64,000 nucleotides of DNA from Zygnema cylindricum (GCA_037447655.1 JBBHKE010000573.1:62001-126000), one strand, 5' to 3'; shown: positions 11,960-23,991, numbered from the stretch's first letter. Notes: generated by a model from the sequence alone, not told the origin. Numbers and translations: made by a program.

Positions 11960-12690
11960 TTTGGAAGAGAACAGATAAGTAGTTTCCTTCAGATGCTCCA
12001 ATAAACTGGAATTTCTTCAAAAAGAGGGGTGGCGGATAGAGGTCAAAAATGGAATATTAAGAAGATATTCGAAGATAAAACTTCTAGTACTCAAACATTC
12101 CGAGGAGGCCTCCAAAATGCCGAATGAAGGATAAATATTGTGATTCTTTAATGGAAGGTGGTTGATGAAGAGGAAAAATATAATATTGGGGAAATTTGGA
12201 AGGGAAATTTAAAAGTACTTCCGATGCTCCAATGAACAAGAAAAAATCTATATAAAAAGAGGATGGCGGATAAAAGTCAAAATGGAATGTAGAGGGGATC
12301 TTCGAAGACAAAAATTATAGTACTCTAACAAACCGGAGAAGTCTCCAAAATGCCGAAATTAGGGATAGATAAAAAAGATCCTCAAAAGAAGGTGGATGAT
12401 TGAGTGGAAAAACGGAAATTGGGAAAATTCAGAATAGAAGGTAAAAAAAAAGTCCCTCCGATGCTCCAATATACCGAAAATATGTAAAAAAAAAAATATG
12501 GCGGATAGAGGTAGAAAATAAACGTTGAGGGATCTTCAAAGACGAAATTTTAGGTACTCAAACACTCTAAGGAGGCCTCCAAAATGCTGAAAAATAAAGA
12601 GATAAAATCAGAATTCAGAATAGAGAGAAAAATTGGATGGAGGAGAGATTTTCGAATTATGAACTTCGGTTGCTCCAACAATCCAAAGAC
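11960..12690 (+). repeat. About 235-bp tandem repeats inside the LTR element
   Basis: Three units and part of a fourth repeat the succession gatgctccaat, then a ggatggcggata block, then actcaaacattc, then a cctccaaaatgc block. The last block falls near 12108, 12342 and 12576, giving a period of about 234 bp. Units are diverged by many substitutions, so the array predates this insertion. Confidence 0.75.
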
Positions 12691-12981
12691 CTTCTGAAAA
12701 CGAAAATAATAAAAGGGGAAGGGTCCAAGAAAAAAAAAAAAGGTATAAAGAAGAAATAAACCCTCGTAAAAAAAAATGGAAATTCCAAAATTGGCATTTA
12801 AAGAGCCAAAATAGAAAAAATGGAAAAAAAGATGGGACGACCGAAATTGTAATCTTTACTCAGTGTATCGAAAATAATTTGCTTCCAAAAGAAATATTTT
12901 GCCAAAATAAAGAAAAAACGAAGTGGAAAAGATAGGAGAAGAGAAATTGTACAGATGACGAGCATAGTGTGGGCCATAACC

Positions 12982-13651
12982 TGTAAAAGGTAAAGGCATG
13001 GTGGGCGAAAGAGAGAGATATTAGAGAAAGATATACAAGATGAAAGAGAGAAGAAACCATGGCGAAGAAGAATAAATAATCAAAAGATAAGACAAAAGGA
13101 GACAAGAAAAATAGAAAAGGAGAAACACAGTGGAAAAAACGTTTTGTCATTATAATCGGTTAATTTGAGTATACAAAATGAGCAAGCTAAGTACCAACGT
13201 TAACTCTAGATTTAGGGTGGACTAGTTACACGACGTCCACAAAAGAATCGAAGCCGCAAAAGACAAAAAGGTATAACTAGTGACGGCCAATCTCAAAATC
13301 GGCGGACGGCAAAGTTATGAACAAAAATAATATTTCGTACATGGAATCTAAAACGTAAAGAATCAAAAATCTACAATAAATATTGTAAAGGTACACGTAA
13401 ACGTACGCGTGAAAAGGTGGGAGGGTCGTAATCAACGAAAACAACGTTCCGCTAAGCTAAAAGACAAAATAATTACAATGATTACAAAATGTGTTCGGCT
13501 AGTGAAAATGTACCTTACACGAACAACAAAGTTATATGAATCGGCACAAAATGACGTGAAACGACACTACCATACTGAAAATAATGTACGCACAATGATT
13601 TATTTGAAAAGTACGGATCATGAATAATACAACTGAAATTGTACTTCAACA
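12982..13651 (+). repeat. 3' LTR
   Basis: TGTAAAAGG...ACTTCAACA, directly followed by the TSD tgtta and the resumed minisatellite. Confidence 0.9.
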
Positions 13652-13656
13652 TGTTA

Positions 13657-15150
13657 TACTAATTATAAAAGTTATATCTAACTGTTACATCATATTTATT
13701 ATAACAGGTAAATAAATATACATTTGTAGTAGATAAATATGCAGTTGTATCTACTACTATTATGTTATGCTAATTATAACAACTAGTCATAATTGTTTTA
13801 ATTTGTTGATTATAATGGTTATATCTAACTGTTATATTACATTACTCATAACAACTAGTTATAACTGCTTTTTTATACTAATTATAACAGCTACAAGTAA
13901 CTGTTATATCATATTTATTATAACAACTATATCTACATGTTATATTTTATAAACTATAACAACTATATCTGACTGTTATATTTTACCAAATATGACAGCT
14001 ACTTATAAATGTTATGTTTTATTTATTATAACAGTTGTTATATGTAGGTGTTGCATTAAAGTAAGTATAACAACTATATCTAGGTGTAATATTATACTAA
14101 ATATAACAGCTAGTTACAACTTTTATGTTATATTTATCATAAAGGTTATATCTAACTGTTGTATTTTATTAACTAAACAGTTATATTTATCTACAAGATT
14201 ATGGTAATAATAACAACTACATCTACCTGTTATATTTTATAAATTATAATAGCTATATCTAACTGTTATATTATACCTAATATGACAGCTAGTTATAAGT
14301 GTTATATTTTATTTATTATGACAATTGTTATATGTAGCTGTTGCATTATAGTAAGCGTAACAACTATATCTGGATGTTTTATTTTGTTGCATTATAATAA
14401 GCGTAACAACTATATCTGGATGTTTTATTTTTTTAATTATAACAATTATATCTAACTGCTATGCTATGTTAGTTGCTATGCTATGTTAGTTATTATACTA
14501 TAATAAACAGTTACATAATTAACAATTATATCTGATTGCTATTTTGTATATATTACAACTTTAATATCTAACTGTGATAATGTGATATTTATTACAATGT
14601 TAACTTACTGTGACATTATATACATTATAACATTTATATCTAACTGCTACACTATACATATTATAACATATTTAATCTAACTGTTATATTATTAGAGTTA
14701 TAACTAGTTATATATTATATATAGTCTAACTATTATAATGTGTTACTTTTTATAGTGAGAACTAACTAATACATTATATATATTTTAACATTTATATCTA
14801 ACTTTTATAACGTGTTAATTATTAGTGTTAACTAACTATTACATTATATTTTTTATAACAATTTATATTATACTTATTTTAATAGTTAAAATTAACTGTT
14901 ATATTATACATAATATAACAGTTGTATCTAACCGTTATATTATGTTAACTATTACAAGTATAATAAACTTTTACATTATAGTATTTACAACAATTAAAAC
15001 TAACTGTCATATTATATATATTATGACAATTATATCTAACCGTTACTTTATGTTTATTATAATTATTATTAGTATACATTACAACTATAACAGTAGTTGT
15101 AATAGTAGTTTCATATATTATACTTGAGCTATTATTATTTACATTATTTA
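13657..15150. repeat. Degenerate 36-bp AT-rich minisatellite, right segment
   Basis: Units of about 36 bp follow the scheme aacaactatatctaactg + ttatattatactaattat. They are well seen at 13920-14200, where six to seven consecutive units are 35-39 bp long. Because 36 is divisible by three, frames stay open and yield repeated I/T/N/Y/C peptides (for example 13767-13952 and 14825-15127), which are not genes. Divergence between units is high. Confidence 0.85.
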
Positions 15151-15960
15151 TATTATAACCCCTACTTCAAATATATTAATCAGATAATAACGTGCATTAT
15201 TGTATATATATATTAATATATATAATGTATATATATATATTATATATTATATACATATTATATATATATATACATATCACATATATGATAACGTTTTATA
15301 CTATATCAGTTACATGTGTTTAGAAATATTATTCGATATGGTATATATACTGTAATTACCATTATATATACGATAATTATTATTAATATATATATTTTAT
15401 AAATTATAACTTTTATTATTACATAAATTATACTCTTATGTATTTTAAATATATTACACCTATTGCTATATTTATTATATGCATATATAAATTTTATTAT
15501 GATATATATTACATATTTTACAGAAAACTGTTTTATATATACATATATATTTTATTTTACTACTGAATTGTTGTTACATATATTACATATGTCATTGTTG
15601 TTACTAAATATATATTATATATATTAAAGCCATTAGTGCTACATATATTATATACATTGTACCTTTTATTCTATATTATACATATTGTAAATGTTATTAA
15701 AGGTATTATAAATATTATAACTAAACTTACAGTCTGTATATTTATTAGGCGTGTGATAAATCCGTTTATTAAATCTATGATATACCTTGAGCAAATATTG
15801 TATAGATTATAATAATTATTATTTTTTTATTGTTATTGTTATTGTTATTTATATTATTATATATGTTAGTATCATTATTATTTTTCAAGTCTAGAAACTT
15901 CATAAACCACATTTTTTAGTCCAACTATAAAACTCTAATAATTATCTGCAATAAAGTATT
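15150..15960. repeat. AT-rich DNA with (TA)n core
   Basis: A run of alternating tata/atat (about 15205-15275) lies within roughly 0.8 kb of nearly pure A/T. It has no gene or clear TE ends. It grades out of the minisatellite. Confidence 0.7.
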
Positions 15961-16033
15961 ACAACAAAAATATAAATAAATACAATATCAAAAATTGAAA
16001 AAAAAATAATACAAGTAACAAAAAACAAGAGAA

Positions 16034-16088
16034 GGGGGGAGAGAGAGAGAGAGGGAGAGGGAGAGGGATAGGGAGAGGAGGGGAATAG
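16034..16088. repeat. (GA)n / GGGAGA microsatellite
   Basis: Runs of gaga and ggga on the plus strand inside a purine-rich 0.7-kb stretch (15960-16700). That stretch shows no other feature. Confidence 0.8.
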
Positions 16089-16909
16089 AGAGAGATTTGC
16101 AATGTAAGAGAGACACAATCACAATGTGGAGATGATAAAAACACCCACCGAGAGGGAATACTTCGAGCAACCACAGATAGGAAGAAGGCGAGAAATAAAG
16201 GGCGTCAGGGGAAGTTACAACAAATGTGAGACATGGATAAAAAATTGGTTTTAGGGTTAAAACAACCGACATTGTGGTTAGTTCAAATCTAAAAGTTTAA
16301 AACGGAATCATTCAGTATAATGTTTCTTCATGTTTTATAGGCATTTTTGTTGTTGGATAAACTAATATTAATAGAGGAAAGAGGGTAAGGGGAAGTGAGA
16401 AACAAAAAAGAAAAAAAGAGAAAGAAAACGAGTTAAAAATTTACTTACAATCTAAAAAGGGGCGTCTGCACCTCGAAGAAATGAGACATGAATGGTAAAA
16501 AAGGACCGGAACACATAACCAAAGTGGGGAAATAAAAAGAAGAGGAGAAAAAAAATTGGGCAGGTGAGATAAATAAGCAAACGGGAGGACATAGATAAAA
16601 AAACGTTGAATCAAAAAACGTTTTTTCAATTGTTGAAACAATGTTTTCGATGTTCAAATGAACTATTGTTTAATAATTTAAAATTTACATTTTGAAAAAA
16701 GTAATGGGCAAAAGAATATTTCGTAGCGCGTTTCCTTTCGTAAACGATTTTTTTTTTCACAGTGTAGCGTTGCGTTCGCAGTTGGCGATGCGCCTCGCGG
16801 CACGAGGCGTCGTTACTCGAAAAGCAAAGAGGGGGCGACGTGGATCTCTCACAGCGCATGAAACGGACCTCGGAGGTTGATAGAGCCCGAAAAACGCAAG
16901 GTTCGGTAC

Positions 16910-17115
16910 AATACCGTAGATCAGAGGTCGCAAAAGTCAAAATTTTATATAATAAAATCCGACCGTTTTTTTTTTCAAAATCTGACTAACTGACGCCCGA
17001 CCGGGTCATGTCAAGCTCCAAAATTGTTAATCGTTAACCGACCGTCGTTTACGAAAATAAAAGTAAACCAAACTCGATTTCTCGCAACTAACCATACCCG
17101 ACCGTAACCGAAAAA
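16910..17115 (-). repeat. Dispersed repeat, copy 2
   Basis: Reverse complement of 1925-2135, including the blocks tgttaatcgttaac and gacgcccgaccg. The flanking 16690-16910 stretch has an unusual GC-rich patch (cgcctcgcggcacgaggcg, itself an inverted repeat) without a recognised identity. Confidence 0.6.
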
Positions 17116-17454
17116 TCACAAAATTATAACGCTCGTTGATTTTAGCGGTAAGTATTTATTATACAAGGAATCGTTACAACACTCGTTGTTTTTAGCGGTA
17201 AGCATTTATTACACAACGAATAGCAATTATCGCAAATAAATAATTAATGTTATTTATTCTAGTTTACATTTTTTCGTTTTTTCAATAAAAAAGTTTTAAT
17301 CTAGTTTTATCAATAACTCTAATTTGGGTTTTTCTCCGTAATAATTATCCGCTTTGAATATCTTTTAGGTACACATACAGAATCTGACAAACGTATAATT
17401 TTAAGTCACTATGATGCTTGCACTACGCGGTTTGTGAAAACGCAGTTACATCAT

Positions 17455-17550
17455 AACGACATGTATTAAATCATTTTTTGTACTTTTTTTCATAATAAGG
17501 TACAATATTGCGCGGTCAAACACCGATCGTAAACCACACTATTAAAAACG
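17455..17550 (+). mobile_element. Fragment of the TA-type MITE family (long subfamily)
   Basis: About 90 bp aligns with the interior of the complete elements at 22945-23485 and 52520-53059 (taaggtacaat...cgatcgtaaaccacactatt). No ends survive. Confidence 0.55.
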
Positions 17551-17558
17551 GTACTATA

Positions 17559-19063
17559 CAACGCGAATCGTTATTAATGTCAAAGTTTCAATAGTGTTGA
17601 ATAAAATTTACCGTAATTGATGCTAATTAAGAATTTGAATTTTTTCAAATGAAATTTGTAAAAATAATTTCGGCGTTGATGCTAATTTGGGAACAACAAA
17701 CATAGAATATTTGTCGTACGGTTATATACATTACTATATGTATCCGTACAAATTCTTAGAAACCGTACGCCGTCGTGAAATTTGAATATCCGTACATGTC
17801 AGACTAATCTACGTGTTTGACTAATCCCATTTTTTTAGCGGACGTTCATATACGTGCGCGTCTGATTTTATTCATTTTTTGTACAATTTTCACTTGAAAA
17901 GGTACAATTATGTACGGTCTGACATCGACCGTTCACCACACTATTTAGATCTTATTTTATTTTCGTTCTTTACTGTTGTCCATAGCTTATTTCAGCCATG
18001 GATTACTCACAGAAACACCCACAGACTACCTCAAAAACAGCTGTGTTTCAGACGACACAGATTACTCCGCACTAAACGAAATAGTCTCAAACTGTACCAA
18101 TATGCAGTATACCATATACACTGTAAAATCCCAAAGTTACAGCCAAATCCACCAAACATCTAGAAGATACAGGCTCCAGAGTTTCCCAAAAATAGTTGAC
18201 AGCTTCACAAACTAACCACTTAGACTGTTCACTGAATCTTACAGAAATAGTGAAACAGAATGAAACTTCACACACATATAGATTCTATATCATAGACTAA
18301 CTCCACAAAGTTTCACATGAAAGCACCAATCAGAGTGATCACACCAACAGGTCAAAGATGCAGAAAACAGTCTGCCATTACTTTGATTAACTTGACTGCG
18401 ATACATAAAATAATCTAAGTCCTGCAAGTTATACTCAGAGTACGGAGGCATACCAGCCGTACTGTATCTACTCTAATAACCTAACTAGTCAAAAGGACAA
18501 ACCTCTGTTGTACATAATATTTACACCGTACTCTTCGTATGTCAGAAACTAAGCTACCACTAAGCAACCACTAAGCTACCACTATCGTTTAATCATCATT
18601 ACTTGAAATCTATCCTATTCATATTATCCGTAGTTGCGCTAGCTGCGCTGGCTGCGCTTTCCGTACGGATCATAAAAATAGCCGCAACTGCGTTGACTTA
18701 ACTGCGTCGCAGCTGCTCCGTACCGGCGGCGCCTATTTCAACATTCCGTTTATTTTACATCGGATCGCTTCGCGATCCGCCGTCCATTTGTCATTGCTTG
18801 TTCACACCACTCAATGAGTTTTACGTAACTTTAATAAACAATCCGTTCGCTCCCCCAATCCGTGAATCTATTCAAACCTCCATATTAAATCCAATTAGCA
18901 ATTACGCACGAAACTGACTTTTCAAAACAACATTTACGCTATTTTGTACGCTACGTTAATTAACGTCAAGGAAAAACTAAAATCATATATCCTATTTGAG
19001 GAAAAAAATCAAAATTTTAATAACCCAAATTAGAGTTATTGACACTAATGACGATTCGCGGTA
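17559..19063. mobile_element. TA-type MITE, long subfamily (541 bp), interrupted by a solo LTR
   Basis: Ends CAACGCGAATCGTTATTA and ...ATTCGCGGTA lie between TA dinucleotides (17557-17558, 19064-19065). Subtracting the solo LTR and one TSD (964 bp) leaves exactly 541 bp, the length of the uninterrupted relative at 22945-23485 and within one base of 52520-53059. The interior is collinear with both relatives. A TA target with TIR CACCG..AATCG(T/C)TATTA fits a Tc1/mariner-type non-autonomous element; that class call is inference. Confidence 0.85.
17974..18932. mobile_element. Solo LTR with perfect 5-bp TSD inside a MITE
   Basis: 959 bp beginning TGTTG and ending CAACA, flanked by tttac at 17969-17973 and 18933-18937. 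The empty site is visible in the paralogous MITE at 22338-22831 (...gttctttacgctattttg...). Only one LTR is present and nothing internal, the expected product of recombination between the two LTRs of a full element. Its sequence does not resemble the LTRs of the 10-13.6 kb element, so a second LTR family is implied. Confidence 0.92.
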
Positions 19064-19065
19064 TA

Positions 19066-19203
19066 TAGTTGTTAACGCTGATTCAAAGAACACCTTAAAT
19101 AATGCAAAGAAAAAATTAGAGTTATTTACTCTTTTTAAGGTTTTTCGGTCAAAATTCGTGGTGACGGAATTAGCGTTAATAACGCTACTTACGATTCGCA
19201 GAG
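19066..19203. mobile_element. Remnant of a short TA-type MITE
   Basis: Its right part (taaggtttttcggtcaaaat, then gacggaattagcgttaat) matches the right part of the short MITE at 62919-63116, and it abuts the long MITE. The TIR is eroded to acgattcgcagag before TA. Confidence 0.55.
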
Positions 19204-19480
19204 TAGTTTTAATGGAAAATTATGATTTATAATACTATTTATTGCTAGGAGACGTGGTAGACGTAGTCGGTTATAGTCCACGTCTTCAATTAATAAGCAT
19301 AAAATCCAAAAAAATATTTGTAGTGTCAAGTATAGAAATAATCAAATCACAACCTCGTCATATTTTCGACTCTACTATACAAAATCTTAACCTCAAACTT
19401 GAAATTTACACAAAATCTATGAATCTAAATGTGGTATAAATACATCTCTTTGGTAATTTGGTTAAATAAGCATTCCGGTT

Positions 19481-20057
19481 TTAAACAAAAATAAGATAAA
19501 CGCTAGAAAAATTGTGAAATACAAAAAAAATCAACGAAACAAATATACATATAACTAATAGTAACAAAAAAACAATAATTAGAAAACAAAACAAAACACA
19601 AAAGTATGCATTTAAAATATTTCGGTTTGATCTAACAAGCAAAATATCACTAATAATTGAAACCGCTAGTGAGCTCCTCTTGTTTGTTATTGTGTTCCCG
19701 ACAGCCGAAAAAATTGCATTCATACATGGAACTAGAAGCCGAAATAGCTATAATAGATCTAGCAACACCAGCTAGAATATGAAATCCTCTTTGTTTCGTA
19801 CGTACATCTAATTTTTTTCCCCACCATTCAAGTATGTTAAAGTTCAACCTTTCCTCGTTCGTTAATTTTATATCAAAATAACGTTTCAATTCGTCACTAT
19901 CAAGCGTTTTTTTGTTGGTGGTAATAAAAACCTTGTTTTTCGTCATCGCTCTCACTAAAAGAATCGTGGAAACCAATTTAAAATGGTCGAAGGTCCTCGC
20001 AAGTAGCAACACATCAACGCCACCATTTTCGCACTTTTTTCGGTCACTCGTTTTCAC
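19481..20057 (-). pseudogene. Decayed hAT transposase, C-terminal dimerisation region
   Basis: Minus-strand frame 20057-19650 encodes DSDELKRYFDIKLTNEERLN, FNILEWWGKK, then a short spacer and ARSIIAISASSSM. A one-step frame change near 19720 leads into FSAVGNTITNKRSSLAVSII. Together these are the hallmarks of the hAT family C-terminal dimerisation domain: ELxxYL, F(D/N)ILxWW, ARxxLAIxASS, FSxxGxxIxxKRSSL. The N-terminal BED finger and catalytic core were not found upstream (20.1-21.1 kb), so the element is truncated as well as frameshifted. It may be related to the autonomous parent of the hAT MITEs in this window, but no TIRs of that type flank it. Confidence 0.8.
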
Positions 20058-20059
20058 CT

Positions 20060-22335
20060 GCGTTTTTGAAATAAACTAACGAAGAAGTCCTCTCGAACTA
20101 TCCGTGTCGGCTAAAGTTAAAAATTTGTGAGTGTTAATTGTTGTAGTACCGTTTGTTGACTTGTATTGATAAAATATGAAACATGTATTACACGCCACAA
20201 AACCTCCCCCTTCACTGTATATTTGTTTGATGTTTTAGTTTCATACCCATGTTCAAATTTTTTCCAACAACTTGAATTGGCACTGCTTTCTTTCACTAGG
20301 TAAGGGTAATACTGAGCAATTTCACTATTTTTTTTTTTTGAAGTTCGTTTTGGATTATAGATTTAAGAGAAGCGAGAATGTTTTTTCTCTGTTTTGGTGT
20401 ATGACTAGGTTTTGTTTGAATTGTGGTCAAGTTTCTCTAACTGAAATAGCAATTTAGGTTCGGGTTTTTTTCTATCGTTTTCTTGTATGACTTAGCGCCG
20501 TAGTGCCTAAGCTGCGACCGTACGAAGAAATCGTAAATTTATAAATTACAATTTGCGTCCTTCTAAAACTTAAGATGTACGAAAATTTGTCTTGTGTTTT
20601 TTCGACCCACTGTCATGTCATCTTCGAACTTATCATAAACAACATCGAAAATGTGTTTTAGGTTAAGAAAAATTGTTTACACCAATAGGAGAACATATTC
20701 CCACGTGTGAAAAGTTTTCAATTGTTTTTTACGAAAGAAAAAAAGGTTTTTTGATTTTTGTCCCCATGCACCTTGTACAGTTGTTTTTGCAAGGGTCTCG
20801 ATGTTGCAGTGTCGATTCACGCAAAGGTGAAAAATTTGCGAAGGCTAAAAATTTGCGAGGTCATGGTGGTCGGACAAGACAGGTTTGCGCAAAGGCATGT
20901 CGTACAGCCACGGCTGCAAGCCCGCACGTCTACGATGTCACGCAAACACATGCGGCATGCGAAATCGTTTAAAAAATTACGATGTGTCTTGCGACGCTTC
21001 AAAAAGTTAAAAAAAATTTCGGTGCGGCAAAGACAGATTGTACACGGTGACAACCATCACCGGTATTGTCGACATATACAATCATCACAAACTTAATTAT
21101 CAATTTAAAGTAAACACATAGAGACACCTGAAATCCGAGTCCGCCGGATCCGCGCTAAAATACAAAGTAAGTTAGCTAAGTTACAGCCACATGGGGCCGC
21201 ACCCTTATTGTTTGAAACATGTGAATAAGCTAATATTTAGGATTTGTCGTTGGAAATTGACGTAATAATTTGATTTACGCTGATTTATTAACTAATAATT
21301 AATACATGTCGCATGTCATTGACATAATAATATGAAATATTTGTGGAAACACGATATAAAACGCATAATTAGCCTAAACGTTAAGTAGTGGCCGTGCGCC
21401 CAATATATGCCTATTATGCGCCAAAACACCATGTACCACCGAATTTTCGAAATGAAATAAAATAGAACAGTTTAGTTCATGATCGTAGGAATTAGCGTAT
21501 GTCTAGATTTTGAAAAACTTGGGACACTTTTTTCGGTATTTTTTATTTTTTAAAGCCGTCGGACGGATGTGGACGGTTGTTGATAAATGCTTGATCTAAA
21601 GATCACCATAACACGACTTACGATGGACTTCGTCGCGTTTTTCGGTTTTCTTTCCCGCGGAATGTCGTCTGTAAAAATTTACGTCGGCGGCGGCGTACGC
21701 ATGATGATGCGTCATATTCGTCGTTCGTGCGGGGTGTCGCGCTGATGTGGGCCTGCTGGCGCGGTTTGTGCGAGTTTTGTCGTCTACCAAAGATCTACCA
21801 TAAAGCGCCACTTTGAACTTAATGCTATATAGGGAAACCAATATTCACGATATCACGTGATATTATTAATTTGACATATTGCGGAAACGCAAAAGGCATG
21901 TGAACTTTCAATAATTGATTTGTTGCTTTGCATAGTAGGGTCCCGAAATGGATAGTGTCGGTCTGGGTGCGGTTGCTGACGGTCGCGTTAGTACTGCGAT
22001 GCAATTGCAATGTTTGAAAAATTAATTCATTTTTACGTTTTAATAATACGAGTTTTCTGGTGAATCGCCGACCGACCGCGTCCCCAGGGTGGCAGCCAGT
22101 CGTTCGGATCCGGCGCGGCGGTCGGTTAAATGGTGCGGACTCGGTTGACCGTTTGTGACCTCTTCTGTAGATCCGATTAGCGATTAAACATCTTGATCTG
22201 GAACAGTTCGGACACGATACCGTTTTCTTGCCATTGCCGACTGTCATTGTTCCTGTCGATACGATATGACATGATAACCACAGCTGTTCGCGTGTTTGCC
22301 GTACATAACATTGTGAACTCGTAAGAAACATAGTC
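20060..22335. other. Intergenic DNA, no supported gene
   Basis: Mixed-composition sequence with short frames, the longest 168 codons on the minus strand at 21825-22331. None has a recognisable domain, splice pattern or codon character like the real genes. I see no TIR pair or TSD. Confidence 0.45.
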
Positions 22336-22337
22336 TA

Positions 22338-22831
22338 TGCGCCATCGTTAATCTAAGTTTAAATGGTGTGTAAATATGCCGTCGTGACACTAATTGGGAA
22401 TTTGAAATTAAAAAGGTTTATTCATTTCAGTGTTAACGCTAATTTGAACAGCAAAATGGAAAATTTTTGTACGATTATATACATATTATGTATTCAATGA
22501 AATAGAAAATTGTACAACGTGGTGAAACTTAAATATCGTGCATGTGGACAGTTGCGTGTCCAGACCAATCCAGACGGCGCACGTTCTATGCGTATGCGTC
22601 CGATTTAATTCATTTTTGTAAAGTTTTCACTTGAAAGGTACGTTTATGTACGGTCTGACATCGACCATTACACGCTATTAATCTTATTGAACTTCAGTTC
22701 TTTACGCTATTTTGTACGATACCTCAATTAACGTCAAGGAAAAATTAAAATTATGTATCCTATTTGAGGAAAAAAATCAAAATTTTAAGAACCCAGATTA
22801 GTGACTTTGACACTAATAACGATGCGCGGTG
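22338..22831. mobile_element. TA-type MITE, long subfamily, diverged
   Basis: Collinear with 52520-53059. The right end TTTGACACTAATAACGATGC...GGTG precedes TA (22832-22833); the left end is eroded (TGCGCCATCGTTAATC after TA 22336-22337). It supplies the empty site for the solo LTR described at 17974-18932. Confidence 0.75.
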
Positions 22832-22944
22832 TACTGTGCAATACCGTAGTTTACCGTACTCAACCGGCCAGAATGGCACTTTAGGATTTACTGCATATCG
22901 TCGTTGCTATTCGTCAGTACCAATTACAACTTTTTAAACAACTA

Positions 22945-23485
22945 CACCGCCAATCGTTATTAGCGTGTAGGTTTCTTTAGCGTATACAACCAATTACAGT
23001 GGTCTACGCTACTTAAGAATTTGGAAATTCTGGAAAAAATCATACATTCTAATTGTTTGATTATGGTAATTTGGATCTTTGAAAAAAAAAAAGTCGGTCG
23101 CAAACATGCTTACACTAATATAGGCTCTCGTACAAAATCTGACAAATCGTACACAAATCGTACATTCACACAGTCTAAGCGTGGCTGTCAGACGAATATG
23201 TGCGAACGGGATTTTTTACGACCTAGTTTTCTTTCCTTTTTAGAACGCACATTCTCATGCTTCCACCGTTACTAAAACTAATTTATTGTACTTTTTAACT
23301 TAAAAAGATACATTTCTGTACGGTCTGACACTGACCGTACACCACTCTATTTAAGAGACAACGTACTGAAAATAACCCTAAATAGAATAAAGAATAAAAT
23401 AGAATGAACTACACTAATGGAGAACAAAAAAAAAAAAAAAGCGGGACGGAATTAGTGTACACAACGCTAACAACGATTGGCCGTG
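22945..23485. mobile_element. TA-type MITE, long subfamily, complete (541 bp)
   Basis: Ends CACCGCCAATCGTTATTAG and AACAACGATTGGCCGTG, with TA at 22943-22944 and 23486-23487. It contains the family block gtacggtctgacactgaccgtac. Non-coding. Confidence 0.85.
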
Positions 23486-23533
23486 TAGTATTGAATGCCC
23501 CCTTGCACAGTTATTTCGTTACCCAGCAGAGTA

Positions 23534-23741
23534 CACCGTGAATCGCTATTAGAGTCAATGACTCTAATTGCGGTACCCCGTTTTTTTACCCAAATTCTCA
23601 AATAGAATAAATAAAAACCCTTTATAAAACAAATTAGAGTAGATTATTTCCTTCAAAACCCCCAAATTCTCAAATAGCGTTAATAACGCTATTTGTTTCA
23701 TAACGCTATTTATTTCTAAACGCTAATAGCGATTCACGGTG
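23534..23741. mobile_element. TA-type MITE, short subfamily, upstream of importin-11
   Basis: 208 bp with near-perfect inverted ends CACCGTGAATCGCTATTAG / CTAATAGCGATTCACGGTG between TA dinucleotides (23532-23533, 23742-23743). It lies 250-458 bp upstream of the importin-11 start codon, so it is probably in the promoter or 5' leader. Confidence 0.9.
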
Positions 23742-23991
23742 TACTGATTCGGTTGCCATTGCAGCCGATTCAGCAGTTGCACGGGCTCTAGCCATTGCTC
23801 TCTGCTGTGGCTCGGAGACGCGGTGTACCGTGAACACTGCGCACAAAGTATGAGCTGCCAAATTGCGATACCGCAGACCGTGAAGAGTTTCTTTGTGCCG
23901 AAAGCGTGGTACCAAGTCCAAATGCCAGACATCGCCTCGAACTGGTTTCTGTGGGTTGGGAGGCAACGGTCAGAGTGTCTACTTGATAGCT

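Larger units (their letters stand above)
10074..13651 (+). mobile_element. Non-autonomous LTR retrotransposon with 5-bp TSD
   Basis: Two direct repeats of about 670 bp (10074-10742 and 12982-13651) start TGTA and end CAACA. The whole is flanked by a perfect 5-bp duplication tgtta (10069-10073, 13652-13656). The 2.24-kb interior has no gag, protease, reverse transcriptase or integrase motif in any frame, so it must be mobilised in trans. No convincing tRNA primer-binding site follows the 5' LTR and no clean polypurine tract abuts the 3' LTR. The plus-strand interior is strongly purine-rich and carries three to four diverged ~235-bp tandem units. The element split a pre-existing minisatellite. 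Confidence 0.92.

Noticed and set aside
13767-15127. Several plus-strand frames with repeated I/T/N/Y/C peptides
   Set aside because: Explained by the 36-bp (divisible by three) minisatellite; no start context, splice sites or protein family.
21825-22331. 168-codon minus-strand frame with several Cys residues (SCPNCSRSRC)
   Set aside because: No recognisable domain, no splice partners, and it overlaps other open frames; a chance frame is more likely.
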